The notes beneath the pieces are model-generated. The model had not been told where the DNA came from and searched no databases. It saw only the letters and a program-made list of their open reading frames with translations. A stretch of DNA of 64,000 nucleotides from CAYUCE01 sp964443275. Lineage in GTDB: Bacteria > Bipolaricaulota > Bipolaricaulia > CAYUCE01. Shown piece by piece: positions 54,466 to 63,112 of the stretch. The position numbers and the translations under genes are program-made. Numbering within the stretch: the stretch's first letter is position 1; each line of letters starts with the position of its first letter. Location of the stretch: positions 1-64,000 of the forward strand of contig CAYUCE010000002.1 of NCBI GenBank assembly GCA_964443275.1, in the 5' to 3' direction.

Positions 54466-55672
54466 GATGCATAGCCTCCGTTGGTTCAATTTTTGCGGTT
54501 CTTCTAGCCGGGTACCAAGCGGCCATAATTCCAGCTAATATCACCACTGAAAGGCTGTATAGCCAATACCAGCCTGAGGCTTCTGGATATACCACGGTGG
54601 GAATGCCAAAACCTGCGGTAAGTTCGGAAAAAGCCCCAAAATCTAGTCCTACCTGAGAAAGCCAGTAATTAAAAACATATCCCACCCCTCCCCCCAAAGC
54701 GAACCCAAAGCCGGAGGATATTATAGATTCAGCAATCACCATCCGGGCTAGTTTCTTAGGCTTCATCCCCAAAGCAATCATTACTCCAAATTCCCTGGTC
54801 CTTTCTAAAACTGTAAACATGACCGTATTGGCTACTCCAAATCCTGCTAAGATAGCTAATAACAACATTATGGGGATCATTTCGATACGCTCGACAACCA
54901 TCATCTCTCTTAGCAAAGGGTTTAAATCCATAAAGGAGGAGATTATCAATTTATCGTTTAATCTTTCTTTTAGCTCAGTTGCAACCCGGTTAGGGACTGA
55001 GCCATCTTTAACTGAGATTATTACTTCAGTGGCTCCGTTTATTCCGCTCAGTTTTTGGGCATCCTCCAGCGAAATATAAATCACGCTCTGATTTAATTCA
55101 GCTAAGCTAGTATGGTATAATCCCACTACATTAAAAGCCAGGGATTTCGGGCCCTCTTTTCCCTGCAGGTCGATCACCACTCGTTCACCAACTCGTGCAT
55201 CCAGATCCTGGGCTATTTTCTGACTAAGGAGGATCTCACCAATTGACTTTATAAACTCTCCCTTCACCACCGCCTGGTCAATAATAGTAACCTCTAATTC
55301 CTGGATAGGATCAACCCCCCTTAGTTGCATACCCGAAGTCCCGTAAGCAGTGCTTAAAAGTCCCTCTAACTCCATTCTAGGAGCCCATCCTTCAATGGCA
55401 CCAAATTCTTTCAAATTATCCTCTATAGTTTTTATTTGATCGCTGGATAAGGCATTATCCAAGCTGGGGTCCTCTAGATAACCTGATTTATGAATTTGCA
55501 AATCACCGGTATTAATATTTTTCTGGGAATTAACAGTAGTGGTCAGAAAGCCTTCCACCAACCCCCAAAGAACCACAATAGCCCAGGTTCCCACAGCTAC
55601 GATAGCTATCATTAGCAGAGTACGCTTTTTATTCCTCCATAAATTTCGCCAAGCCAAACGAAGTGTAGTCAT
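54458..55672 (-). CDS. FtsX/MacB-type ABC exporter permease
   Basis: 404 residues. TTLRLAWRNLWRNKKRTLLMIAIVAVGTW at the start; periplasmic domain about 40-265; helices near 270-290 (MIPIMLLLAILAGFGVANTVMF), 315-340 and 370-392; end AKIEPTEAMHHV. Partner of the permease at 52406. It follows the TetR gene by 50 bases on the same strand. Confidence 0.93.
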   Translation of the reverse strand: MTTLRLAWRNLWRNKKRTLLMIAIVAVGTWAIVVLWGLVEGFLTTTVNSQKNINTGDLQIHKSGYLEDPSLDNALSSDQIKTIEDNLKEFGAIEGWAPRMELEGLLSTAYGTSGMQLRGVDPIQELEVTIIDQAVVKGEFIKSIGEILLSQKIAQDLDARVGERVVIDLQGKEGPKSLAFNVVGLYHTSLAELNQSVIYISLEDAQKLSGINGATEVIISVKDGSVPNRVATELKERLNDKLIISSFMDLNPLLREMMVVERIEMIPIMLLLAILAGFGVANTVMFTVLERTREFGVMIALGMKPKKLARMVIAESIISSGFGFALGGGVGYVFNYWLSQVGLDFGAFSELTAGFGIPTVVYPEASGWYWLYSLSVVILAGIMAAWYPARRTAKIEPTEAMHHV

Positions 55673-55722
55673 TTGTTATTCCATCCTTTCATGCTCCCGT
55701 TATTCACGGACTTCTCTTTCTA

Positions 55723-56340
55723 TCATTGTTTTATTCCGTTTTTTATTACGTATAGCATTTCATCTACCATTCGCATGAATTCCTTTTCTCTTGGTGCTTC
55801 CTTATCTTTAAAAAGATAATTTATGATAGACAAATTAAATGAAATAAGCATCTGGGTTACTACATCTTTATCTATCTCGGGATTTAAATTACCACTATCG
55901 ATACCTCTTTGCAATAATTCCTTCAAAAATTCTTCGCTTCTCGGTAAGGCATCATCGAATATTTCACCTTTTAGATCAACATCACCTGCATTTAAAATTC
56001 TTTGTCCTATGAGAGCAAGCTGGGGATTTTTTCGAGCAAACTCAATTGCAGCTAAATAAAGATCTCTTAAAGTTTGGAAAAAATCAAAACCGGCCCTTTC
56101 CCGTATTACCTCGCTCATAACTTGAAGTTTCTTCTTCCCGGCTATATTCAAGATATGCTTAAATAGATCCTTTTTATCCTGAAAATACTGATAAAAACTT
56201 CCCTTGGGAATATCGGCCTTTTGGACAATTCTGTTTACAGTTGCCTGGTGGAAAGGATGATTCACAAACTCATCTATAGCCGCATCCAGTATTCTCTGTC
56301 GTTTCTCTTCTGCTAGGTTAAAAAACGTATCCGTAGGCAT
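55723..56340 (-). CDS. TetR/AcrR-family repressor
   Basis: 205 residues from ATG 56340; the GTG at 56352 overlaps the operator and is less likely. N-terminal helix-turn-helix EKRQRILDAAIDEFVNHPFHQATVNRIVQKADIPKGSFYQYFQDKKDLF split over about 11-58; the helical ligand-binding domain follows. It is the first gene of the exporter operon and probably represses it, as the operators overlap the promoter. Confidence 0.92.
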   Translation of the reverse strand: MPTDTFFNLAEEKRQRILDAAIDEFVNHPFHQATVNRIVQKADIPKGSFYQYFQDKKDLFKHILNIAGKKKLQVMSEVIRERAGFDFFQTLRDLYLAAIEFARKNPQLALIGQRILNAGDVDLKGEIFDDALPRSEEFLKELLQRGIDSGNLNPEIDKDVVTQMLISFNLSIINYLFKDKEAPREKEFMRMVDEMLYVIKNGIKQ

Positions 56341-56353
56341 TTTGCATATCACA

Positions 56354-56413
56354 TGACTAAGTAGTCATGTGACCATTGAGTCACATTATATACCAAAGTC
56401 GGGGGGTTGTCAA
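56354..56413 (-). promoter_or_regulatory. Consensus promoter with tandem TetR operators
   Basis: On the minus strand TTGACA (56413-56408), exactly 17 bases, TATAAT (56390-56385). Directly downstream, over the transcription start, are two 14-bp operator-like sites: TGACTAAGTAGTCA (56354-56367, perfect, extendable to a 22-bp palindrome at 56350-56371) and TGACCATTGAGTCA (56370-56383, imperfect), 16 bases apart. This is a clear autoregulated TetR arrangement. Confidence 0.85.
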
Positions 56414-56494
56414 GGCTCGCTTGATTTGAATTCTACCTCAATTCTGATGTAGCCTGTTTTCGTATTTGAATTTCTCGTACTTCGCTTCTTCGAA

Positions 56495-56573
56495 CTCTTC
56501 TCCGCTTCTACGACCTCTTCTACGCTTCTGCGAAGCTTGCGAAGCAGAGAGCTACTGAAGTAGCATAGTAGAG
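56495..56573. repeat. Right copy of the 78-bp inverted repeat
   Basis: Inverted counterpart of 52286-52363, with 50 identical bases at 56503-56552. The surrounding 56480-56597 stretch has further CTTCT/GTAGAAG units, including CTCTTCTACGC (56515-56525) inverted as GCGTAGAAGAG (56585-56595). It lies between the TetR promoter and the metallopeptidase-like gene. Confidence 0.8.
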
Positions 56574-56633
56574 GCTACGTAGTAGCGTAGAAGAGTATGC
56601 TTTGATTAAGACTAAGTAGAGGAGGAATATTAT

Positions 56634-59300
56634 ATGAAAAGAAACTTATTTATTATCGGTTTTCTCGGCTTGCTTATTTTTATTTCCCTTTCTATAAACG
56701 TGTTTGGATGGTCGGATTGGAAGACTATTAAGACCGAACATTTCACCATTTTATATAAATCCGAATATGAGAACCAGGCCTGGGAAGTCCTAAAAACTAT
56801 GGAACATTACCGGCCCCAAGTGGAAAAGCTTACCGGTAATAAAGCCAAACACCTACCCATGGTGATCGAAGATGTGGGAACTTTGACCAACGGTATGGCT
56901 AATCCAATTTTCTACAACATTCATCTTTTTACCTATCCTCCCTCCGGCTCTTTGGCTTTTACCCAAAACTGGTGGTCGCTGGTGGGGGTTCACGAATACA
57001 CTCACCTGCTACATTTAACTAAAGCCAGCGGAATTCCAAACCTTTTGTCCTCCCTTTTTGGCAATATCTATGCCCCTAATTTATGGTCTCCGGGATGGGC
57101 GGTTGAGGGCATAACCGTTTACAGCGAGTCACAAATTTCTCCCTATCAGGGAAGGCTAAACGATGGGTACTTTGATGCCTATATGGGGGCAAGAGTGGCT
57201 GCTAATCGCTTCCCCTCCCTTCTAACCGCCACCTACGGGCCGCTGGAGTTTCCCTCTGGTTCAATCTACCTTTACGGCGGGAAATTCTTTAACTATTTAG
57301 CTAGGACTTATGGAGAAGATAAATTCGCCCAATTTTTTGAAAATTACGGTTCCTCGACCCTCTCCCTTTACTCATCGCTTCTTCCCTTCATAGGCATTGA
57401 TCAATCAGCCAAAAAAGTCTACGGGAAAGCATTCCCTCAGTTGTGGAGGGAGTGGGGAAAATACGAATCTGATAGGTTCAAAGACTTTCGCCTTGAAGGT
57501 GAGCGAATAACTGATCACGGCTGGTACGTAGAGAATCCAGCAATTTACGGAAACAAAATATATTATCAAAGACAATATCCGGTAAAAACCGGCCCGTTTA
57601 ATCAATTTGATTTCAGCAAAATTGTGGCTAAAGACCTAACCAGCGGCGAAGAGCGGACTGTGGTTTCTACCACTTCCTTTTTTACCACCCCAATGCGGTT
57701 TCAGGAAGATAAGCTTTATTACGGAATTGGTGAAATCAAACCCGGTTATGCCAATGCTACTTTAAACACCTTTGGTTATTACAGCCTAATTTATCAAAAA
57801 GACTTATCGACCGGGGAAGAGGAAGTGCTCTTTGAGGACGAACTGCGTGCATTTGAGGTAACGGGGGACGGGAATATCCTCTATTCGAAAGATTTAAGAG
57901 ATTCTTTTGGCTCCCAGCTTTACTTATATCATCCGGACATTCAAGGTAAAGAGCTGCTTTTTAAAACCGACTATTTAATTAATGAGATAGTGGCAGATGG
58001 CGATAAAGTAATCGTCTCTGCCCGCAAGGATTGGGAGAATTTTAGCCTCTATAGGTTGGATCTAAATACGGGTGACTTTACGGCCCTGGTTAAGACTCCC
58101 TATGTAGAAAGTAATCTTTCCATGGGGGTGGACAAACTGTTTTACACCGCAAATTATGAAGGCAAATATTCCCTGTATTGCTATGATTTTGCTGAAAGTA
58201 GGATTTATAGGCTTACCGAAGATGGATTTGCTGGCTCGCCCACCTATGATAAGGCTCACGGGACCATCTATTTTATAGGACTTAACACGGATGGCCAGGA
58301 CGTTTACGCAAAATCGGCGGAATTTATGGAATTTGACCTTCCTGACTTTGAGCCGTCCGCCCCTCCACAACTTGAACTTGCCAAAAGCGAAGTTAAGGAA
58401 GGCGGATACGGTGATAACCTGGCTACTTTGACCCCTAAAATCCGGTTTCCCATAGCCTCCTATGACGAAAACCCTTCGGCCGGGCTTCTTTTAGTGGGAG
58501 GGGATGCGGTGGGAGATTTTTTATATACAGGTATTCTTGGTTACGATTTTGAGGATAAGCAGCCTAAATTTTTTCTCAACCTAATAAACAATTTCTTTGC
58601 CCCCCTCAGCTCTAATATCAGCTTCGGTAATACTGAGGGGACGTTTTTAGCTAATGAGTGGTCTTTTAACTTGGATGTAAGCTATCCACTTAACAGAAGC
58701 CTAGTGACTGGAATGTCCGAACTTAGGTTAGGGACGACCCTTGATTTATCGGAAAATTTCACAAGAAAAGTACTGACCCCATATATTTACCTGGGTTATC
58801 AATTTCTGGCTACCCGGGGATGGATAAATATCTCCACGCCCTTGGAACGAAAGTCCGTGGGAAGCAGTATGGACAGGACCGGCCTGTATGCCGAGCTTAG
58901 ACTACGCCATTTCCTCCCTCCAGAAAAAGAAGTGTTCATAAACCTCAAGGATATTTACGATCCGGATAGTCCCAATCCCGTATTTCCAAAAATTAGAGGC
59001 TACAGGGAAGCTTTGGACACCAGGTTTGGAGCTACTCTTTCTTTTGATTATTCCAGCCCCTTACTCCGTATAAGAGATGGTCTGTGGAATCCCAGCATAT
59101 ACTTTGAAGACTTATGTGGAAACTTTTTTATAGACGGTGCGTTTTCATTCCAAGGTCAGTGGCAGTTGTCAACCGGAATTGAGTTTCATATAGAAACTAG
59201 GATCTTAAACGCCATGTCCTCACTTCCTATAGATTTGGGAATTAGGCTAGTATTTAATAAGGACGGCGGTTTTGGAATTGAACCTACTTTATATATTTAG
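56634..59300 (+). CDS. Secreted metallopeptidase-like protein with propeller and barrel-like regions
   Basis: 888 residues. A signal peptide (about 1-25) is followed by a gluzincin-type peptidase domain with HEYTH (120-124) and a glutamate in WAVEGI (158) as likely third zinc ligand. Residues about 290-580 have repeated YxxD/LYYG-type strands (KLYYGIGEIK, NILYSKDLRD, KLFYTANYEG, GTIYFIGLN) suggestive of a TolB-like beta-propeller. From about 600 the strands alternate and end in GFGIEPTLYI, as in an outer-membrane barrel. So it may be a surface or periplasm-facing protease anchored in the outer membrane. Ribosome-binding site GAGGAGGA. Confidence 0.8.
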   Translation: MKRNLFIIGFLGLLIFISLSINVFGWSDWKTIKTEHFTILYKSEYENQAWEVLKTMEHYRPQVEKLTGNKAKHLPMVIEDVGTLTNGMANPIFYNIHLFTYPPSGSLAFTQNWWSLVGVHEYTHLLHLTKASGIPNLLSSLFGNIYAPNLWSPGWAVEGITVYSESQISPYQGRLNDGYFDAYMGARVAANRFPSLLTATYGPLEFPSGSIYLYGGKFFNYLARTYGEDKFAQFFENYGSSTLSLYSSLLPFIGIDQSAKKVYGKAFPQLWREWGKYESDRFKDFRLEGERITDHGWYVENPAIYGNKIYYQRQYPVKTGPFNQFDFSKIVAKDLTSGEERTVVSTTSFFTTPMRFQEDKLYYGIGEIKPGYANATLNTFGYYSLIYQKDLSTGEEEVLFEDELRAFEVTGDGNILYSKDLRDSFGSQLYLYHPDIQGKELLFKTDYLINEIVADGDKVIVSARKDWENFSLYRLDLNTGDFTALVKTPYVESNLSMGVDKLFYTANYEGKYSLYCYDFAESRIYRLTEDGFAGSPTYDKAHGTIYFIGLNTDGQDVYAKSAEFMEFDLPDFEPSAPPQLELAKSEVKEGGYGDNLATLTPKIRFPIASYDENPSAGLLLVGGDAVGDFLYTGILGYDFEDKQPKFFLNLINNFFAPLSSNISFGNTEGTFLANEWSFNLDVSYPLNRSLVTGMSELRLGTTLDLSENFTRKVLTPYIYLGYQFLATRGWINISTPLERKSVGSSMDRTGLYAELRLRHFLPPEKEVFINLKDIYDPDSPNPVFPKIRGYREALDTRFGATLSFDYSSPLLRIRDGLWNPSIYFEDLCGNFFIDGAFSFQGQWQLSTGIEFHIETRILNAMSSLPIDLGIRLVFNKDGGFGIEPTLYI

Positions 59301-59313
59301 GTTTGGGGGGATT

Positions 59314-59718
59314 ATGGTTGTCCCAAGACGAAAGAGGTTAAATAGAAAACAAAGGTTACAAGCTGCAAAGAAATGGATACCAACTTATAACGGTAAGAAT
59401 TTAGTAAGAGGGTATAGAAAATGGTTTGGAGTGGATTTTATATGTGCGATGACCGAATTAGAAATGTTGGGTTATGAGATTGATCCAAAATATAAAGGAC
59501 AGATTTTAAAGCAGGAAGAAGCCAGAAGAAAAGCTGCTATAGAAAGAAATCAGCGTAAAGAAGAGAGATTTAATGACAAAGTACCTTGGCAAGATGAGAA
59601 TTTTTATTTTATAGCGGGATATACATCTGGTGGAGTTCCATATGGTATTACATGGGAGGAGTATGAAAAAGAGTATAAGGAGACTGATGAAGGATTTTAT
59701 GTTGAAGAAGATGAATGA
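59314..59718 (+). CDS. Conserved small basic protein
   Basis: 134 residues from ATG 59314 (preceded by GGGGGG); an upstream start at 59272 would overlap the preceding gene and is less likely. RRKRLNRKQRLQAAKKWIPTY, then GKNLVRGYRKWFGVDFICAMTELEMLGYEI and FYFIAGYTSGGVPYGITWEEY form a pattern I recall from uncharacterised proteins in Firmicutes. No function is known to me. A very charged middle region (about 75-95) is probably a helix. Confidence 0.7.
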   Translation: MVVPRRKRLNRKQRLQAAKKWIPTYNGKNLVRGYRKWFGVDFICAMTELEMLGYEIDPKYKGQILKQEEARRKAAIERNQRKEERFNDKVPWQDENFYFIAGYTSGGVPYGITWEEYEKEYKETDEGFYVEEDE

Positions 59719-59868
59719 TATAGATTTTTTGATGGCGATATTCCGTTTTAAGTCCAACTTCAGATAGCAAGGTGTTTTCGTGATCACCAAAAAATTGAAA
59801 ACGGTACAGTACATCTATTAAGCTTCTTATGATTTGAAATCTCATAGATTTAGAATGGAGGAAAGCTT

Positions 59869-60534
59869 GTGAAGACCTATATCTTCCATGTCTCCCTTCC
59901 CGGTACCGGAAGGGTGTGGAGAAAGATCCAGATCCGAGCCGACCAAACCTTGGAGGATCTACACTTTGCCATCCAGAAAGCCTATCATTGGGATGCCGAT
60001 CACCTATACTCCTTTTTTATGAGCGGAAAAGTCTGGGACAAAAAGACCGAATACTGCCTACCAGAAGGTTACAGTCCATGGGGCAAGCCCATAGATGATA
60101 TAGGAAGAGCGGAAGATAAAAGTGAAAAAGTGGAAAAACCAGATTCCCACCCACAAAGGCAGGTCGAGGGACTGGAAGCTAAAAGGAGAGAATGGATGGA
60201 TAAATTTATGGGAATTGACCGAATCCAAGAGATCCAGGGAGTATCTGAAAAAATTGAAGAAAAAATTAGGGAGGAAATGGGATCGTTTCTAGGAAGAAAG
60301 CTTACCTCAACATGGCGCCGCCCCGTAGAGCCCGGTGATGTGCGCAAAACGAAGATAGAAGACCTAAAGCTTGAGAAAGGCGATGAGTTTATGTATCTTT
60401 TCGATTACGGTGATGACCATCGGTTCAAGGTAAGGGTTCACGGCATCCAAGAAGGTAGTGAAACCACAGATTATCCTACCGTGGTACAGTCAGTAGGAAA
60501 GGCCCCCAAGCAATATCCAGGTTGGGATGGATAA
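59869..60534 (+). CDS. pRiA4b ORF-3-like protein (PF07929)
   Basis: 221 residues starting with GTG behind GGAGG. YIFHVSLPGTGRVWRKIQIRADQTLEDLHFAIQKAYHWDADHLYSF is the family N-terminus, and FMYLFDYGDDHRFKVRVHGI the C-terminal signature of plasmid pRiA4b ORF-3-like proteins, a widespread uncharacterised family. An inserted charged linker (about 80-130, KSEKVEKPDSHPQRQVEG onward) makes it longer than usual. Confidence 0.88.
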   Translation: MKTYIFHVSLPGTGRVWRKIQIRADQTLEDLHFAIQKAYHWDADHLYSFFMSGKVWDKKTEYCLPEGYSPWGKPIDDIGRAEDKSEKVEKPDSHPQRQVEGLEAKRREWMDKFMGIDRIQEIQGVSEKIEEKIREEMGSFLGRKLTSTWRRPVEPGDVRKTKIEDLKLEKGDEFMYLFDYGDDHRFKVRVHGIQEGSETTDYPTVVQSVGKAPKQYPGWDG

Positions 60535-60600
60535 CCGGCTGCTCCTATAATCGTTGGAGACCGATCCCAGGTTAGCTAAAATGAATGTCTTATCCCTCGT

Positions 60601-61005
60601 TTACCGGATTTTCCGATGAGTGGGTGGCTCTCCGCCTTTTAGCGGTTGCACATAAGTTTGATAAAGCTCGCTTTCTGGATTTAGAAGCTCATCAAGCTGG
60701 TCCCGGTGGGCAATCCGTTCGTATTTTTTCTCTTCTTTTAGCATCTTAAATATGACTTGGCTTAGGACCGCGGTCAGCGCATGGATGGCCGCGTGAGGAT
60801 GCAATTGATGCTTGGATTGTAAGTCCTTAAAGGTTTCTCTTACTTCCTTAACCTCTTCGATCTGTCCCAGGACCGCTGCATGCATTGCCAGGTGTAACCT
60901 GGGATTCCATTCATTTCCCTCTTCATCCACTGCCTTGCTTGTCTCCTGATATTGGTCAGGATGCTCCCCGCAAGCTCGCTGAAAGTTCTTCTCCCCTTGG
61001 ATAAT
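60601..61005 (-). CDS. DUF1841-like protein, probable ATT start
   Basis: NPRLHLAMHAAVLGQIEEV and the following helices match DUF1841. A GTG at 60930 gives 109 residues, but the frame stays open upstream and encodes QGEKNFQRACGEHPDQYQE, the normal HPEY-type segment of the family. The only well placed start is ATT at 61005, six bases after a perfect AAGGAGG (61018-61012); ATA or ATC codons flank it. This gives 134 residues. Function is unknown. Confidence 0.7.
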   Translation of the reverse strand: MIQGEKNFQRACGEHPDQYQETSKAVDEEGNEWNPRLHLAMHAAVLGQIEEVKEVRETFKDLQSKHQLHPHAAIHALTAVLSQVIFKMLKEEKKYERIAHRDQLDELLNPESELYQTYVQPLKGGEPPTHRKIR

Positions 61006-61380
61006 TATCCGCCTCCTTTTTTAAAAACTAGCTAAACGAATTCTATGCTCCCCCTAGATGACCTATCCTCTCCGACTTATTAAAACACCGCCGTTGCCAC
61101 CCATATTAGAAAGAAGGTAGATTTAAAGTGTATACGGAAGTTTTCGGTTACAAAAGTAGCATGGCAACAGAGGTCCATATAACACCTGAACAAAGTAAAT
61201 CTAATAGATTTTCATAAAAGCCTCTCCTGGGGGTATGAGGACTTGTTGCAGGAAGGAAAGAGAAAATTTGTAAGGAAATTATCGCCGTATTATGAGATAA
61301 TCTTGTTCTGTTAGACCTTGGGTAATGGGTAAAAGTTACTTATGTGTTAACTGGTAATTTAAAGCTATATAACCATTGGC
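61006..61380. other. 375-base gap without recognised gene
   Basis: Apart from the ribosome-binding site for the DUF1841-like gene at its left end, I see no coding frame, tRNA or strong terminator. It separates the DUF1841-like gene from the end of the KDG kinase gene; both are on the minus strand. Confidence 0.5.
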
Positions 61381-62370
61381 TCATCTGCTGATCCTCACTC
61401 TCCCCCCTCCCTGGGCCAGGCTCTCCACCTCTTCCAATGTGGCCCAGTTTATGTCTCCCGGGTTAGTCTGTTTTATGGCCGAGGTGGCATTTCCGTATTT
61501 TACGCCTTTTTGGACGTCACCGGTTAGGTAGCCGTATAAGAAACCGGCAGTGAAAGAATCTCCTCCCCCTACCCTATCCACAAGCTCCAGTTCATAGGTC
61601 ATGTCATCATAGATGGTACCATCCGCATAAGCTATAGCCGTCCAGTTGTTTCGCCACATGGATATGTTCTCTCGTAAAGTAATAGCCACCGCTTCAAAGC
61701 CAAATTTGGCCGCCAACTTGTGGGCAACCTCTTCGTAATCTTCTCCCACTATGTCAAAGACCCTCTCTGTATCCTCTTCCGTAGTCACCAGTATATCAGT
61801 ATAATCCATCAGACGGGTCATGCATTCTTTAGCTTCTTGTTGGCTCCACAGCTTGGAACGATAGTTTAAATCTATACTCACCTTTACTCCCGCACTTTGG
61901 GCTGCCTTCAAGGCTTCCTCGGTTACTTCCTCTGTCGACTTACTTAAAGCCGGGGTTATACCGCTGGTGTGAAACAGCCGGGTGTCTTTAAAGACCTTTT
62001 CCCAATCTACCATGCCCGGTTTTATCTTGCTTATAGCTGAATCTTTCCTATCATAAATTACTGCGCTGGGCCTGGGGTTGGCTCCATGTTCTAAAAAATA
62101 CGTCCCTACCCGATCACCATCCGTCCAAACGATATGCGAGGTATCCACCCCGTGTTCTCTTACCTTATTTTCCACCATCCGACCTAGGGGGTTGGAAGTA
62201 AGTCGAGTAACAAATGCAGTAGTAAGACCTAAACGACGGATAGCAATAGCCACACTCGATTCACTACCACCTACATTCACATTCATAGTCTCTGTCTGCT
62301 CCAGCCTTTTATAATCAGGCGCGGATAACCTGATCATAGTCTCCCCAAAGGTTACTATATCATAGCTCAT
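61381..62370 (-). CDS. PfkB-family sugar kinase, probably 2-keto-3-deoxygluconate kinase
   Basis: 329 residues. FGETMIRLSAPDYKRLEQTE and NVGGSESSVAIAIRRLGL at the start and DRVGGGDSFTAGFLYG near the end are PfkB motifs, with the catalytic Asp in GGGD. The sequence NPRPSAVIYDRKDSAISK is typical of KDG kinases (KdgK). It phosphorylates KDG to KDPG, which the adjacent aldolase splits to pyruvate and glyceraldehyde 3-phosphate. It follows the aldolase gene by 19 bases. Confidence 0.9.
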   Translation of the reverse strand: MSYDIVTFGETMIRLSAPDYKRLEQTETMNVNVGGSESSVAIAIRRLGLTTAFVTRLTSNPLGRMVENKVREHGVDTSHIVWTDGDRVGTYFLEHGANPRPSAVIYDRKDSAISKIKPGMVDWEKVFKDTRLFHTSGITPALSKSTEEVTEEALKAAQSAGVKVSIDLNYRSKLWSQQEAKECMTRLMDYTDILVTTEEDTERVFDIVGEDYEEVAHKLAAKFGFEAVAITLRENISMWRNNWTAIAYADGTIYDDMTYELELVDRVGGGDSFTAGFLYGYLTGDVQKGVKYGNATSAIKQTNPGDINWATLEEVESLAQGGGRVRISR

Positions 62371-62389
62371 CTTTTCATACCTCCTATTG

Positions 62390-63040
62390 TTACTTTCTGC
62401 CTGTCTTTACTGCCTGGATTAATTCTTCAGCATTCTCAGTTAAGACACCAAAATTTCCTTCCGCTATTGCTTTCTTATCTATCAATGCCGATCCTACGCA
62501 AACTACGTCTGCCCCCTTTCTGATAAACTCAGTAGCGTTCTCCTGACTCACTCCCCCAGTGGGCATAAGCTTAACCTGTGGCAGTGGCGCCTTAACGTCA
62601 GATAAAAACTTAGGGCTTAACCTGGCGGCCGGAAATACTTTCACTATGTCCGCCCCCGCCTGCCAGGCGGTCATTATCTCCGTAGGTGTAAAAGCTCCCG
62701 GGGCCACTACCTTACCGTAACGCTTGCACATCTTGATCATCTCTAAGTCAGTGGTTGGGGATACCAAATATTCCGCCCCTGCCAATATAGCTGACCGAGC
62801 AGTCTCCGCATCCAGTACCGTCCCGGCACCGATCAGAACATCTTCTACGTTTCCTGCCACTTCTTTTATAACCTCTAAGGCATTAGGAGTAGTCATAGCC
62901 ACTTCAATACACTTAACGCCACCTTCCTGAACGGCCTCGGCCACCTTGAGAAGTTTCTCTGAACTCTTTGTCCTTATTACCCCCACTACTCCGGTTTCCA
63001 TCATTAATTCAAAATTATCTTCATTTCCAGATAAATTCAT
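62390..63040 (-). CDS. eda: KDPG/KHG aldolase
   Basis: 216 residues. GVVGVIRTKSSEKLLKVAEAV, the catalytic Glu in KCIEVAMTTPNALEVI, IGAGTVLDAE, the Schiff-base Lys in IVKVFPAARL and LMPTGGVS are the class I KDPG aldolase motifs. It cleaves 2-keto-3-deoxy-6-phosphogluconate (Entner-Doudoroff) and lies between a DapA-family gene and KDG kinase in one operon. Confidence 0.94.
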   Translation of the reverse strand: MNLSGNEDNFELMMETGVVGVIRTKSSEKLLKVAEAVQEGGVKCIEVAMTTPNALEVIKEVAGNVEDVLIGAGTVLDAETARSAILAGAEYLVSPTTDLEMIKMCKRYGKVVAPGAFTPTEIMTAWQAGADIVKVFPAARLSPKFLSDVKAPLPQVKLMPTGGVSQENATEFIRKGADVVCVGSALIDKKAIAEGNFGVLTENAEELIQAVKTGRK

Positions 63041-63112
63041 GCTTTACCTCCCTTATAAAATAGTCAATTTCCAAACGGGTATCTTTTTTATCTCCCAGCA
63101 TCAATTCGTATC

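Noticed and set aside
52286..56597. CTTCGC-type short repeats looking like a CRISPR array
   Set aside because: Units are irregular, lack regular spacers, and the two blocks are inverted copies of each other; no cas genes are present.
61006..61380. tRNA or small RNA in the gap before KDG kinase
   Set aside because: No cloverleaf, TTCGA-type loop or strong terminator was found.
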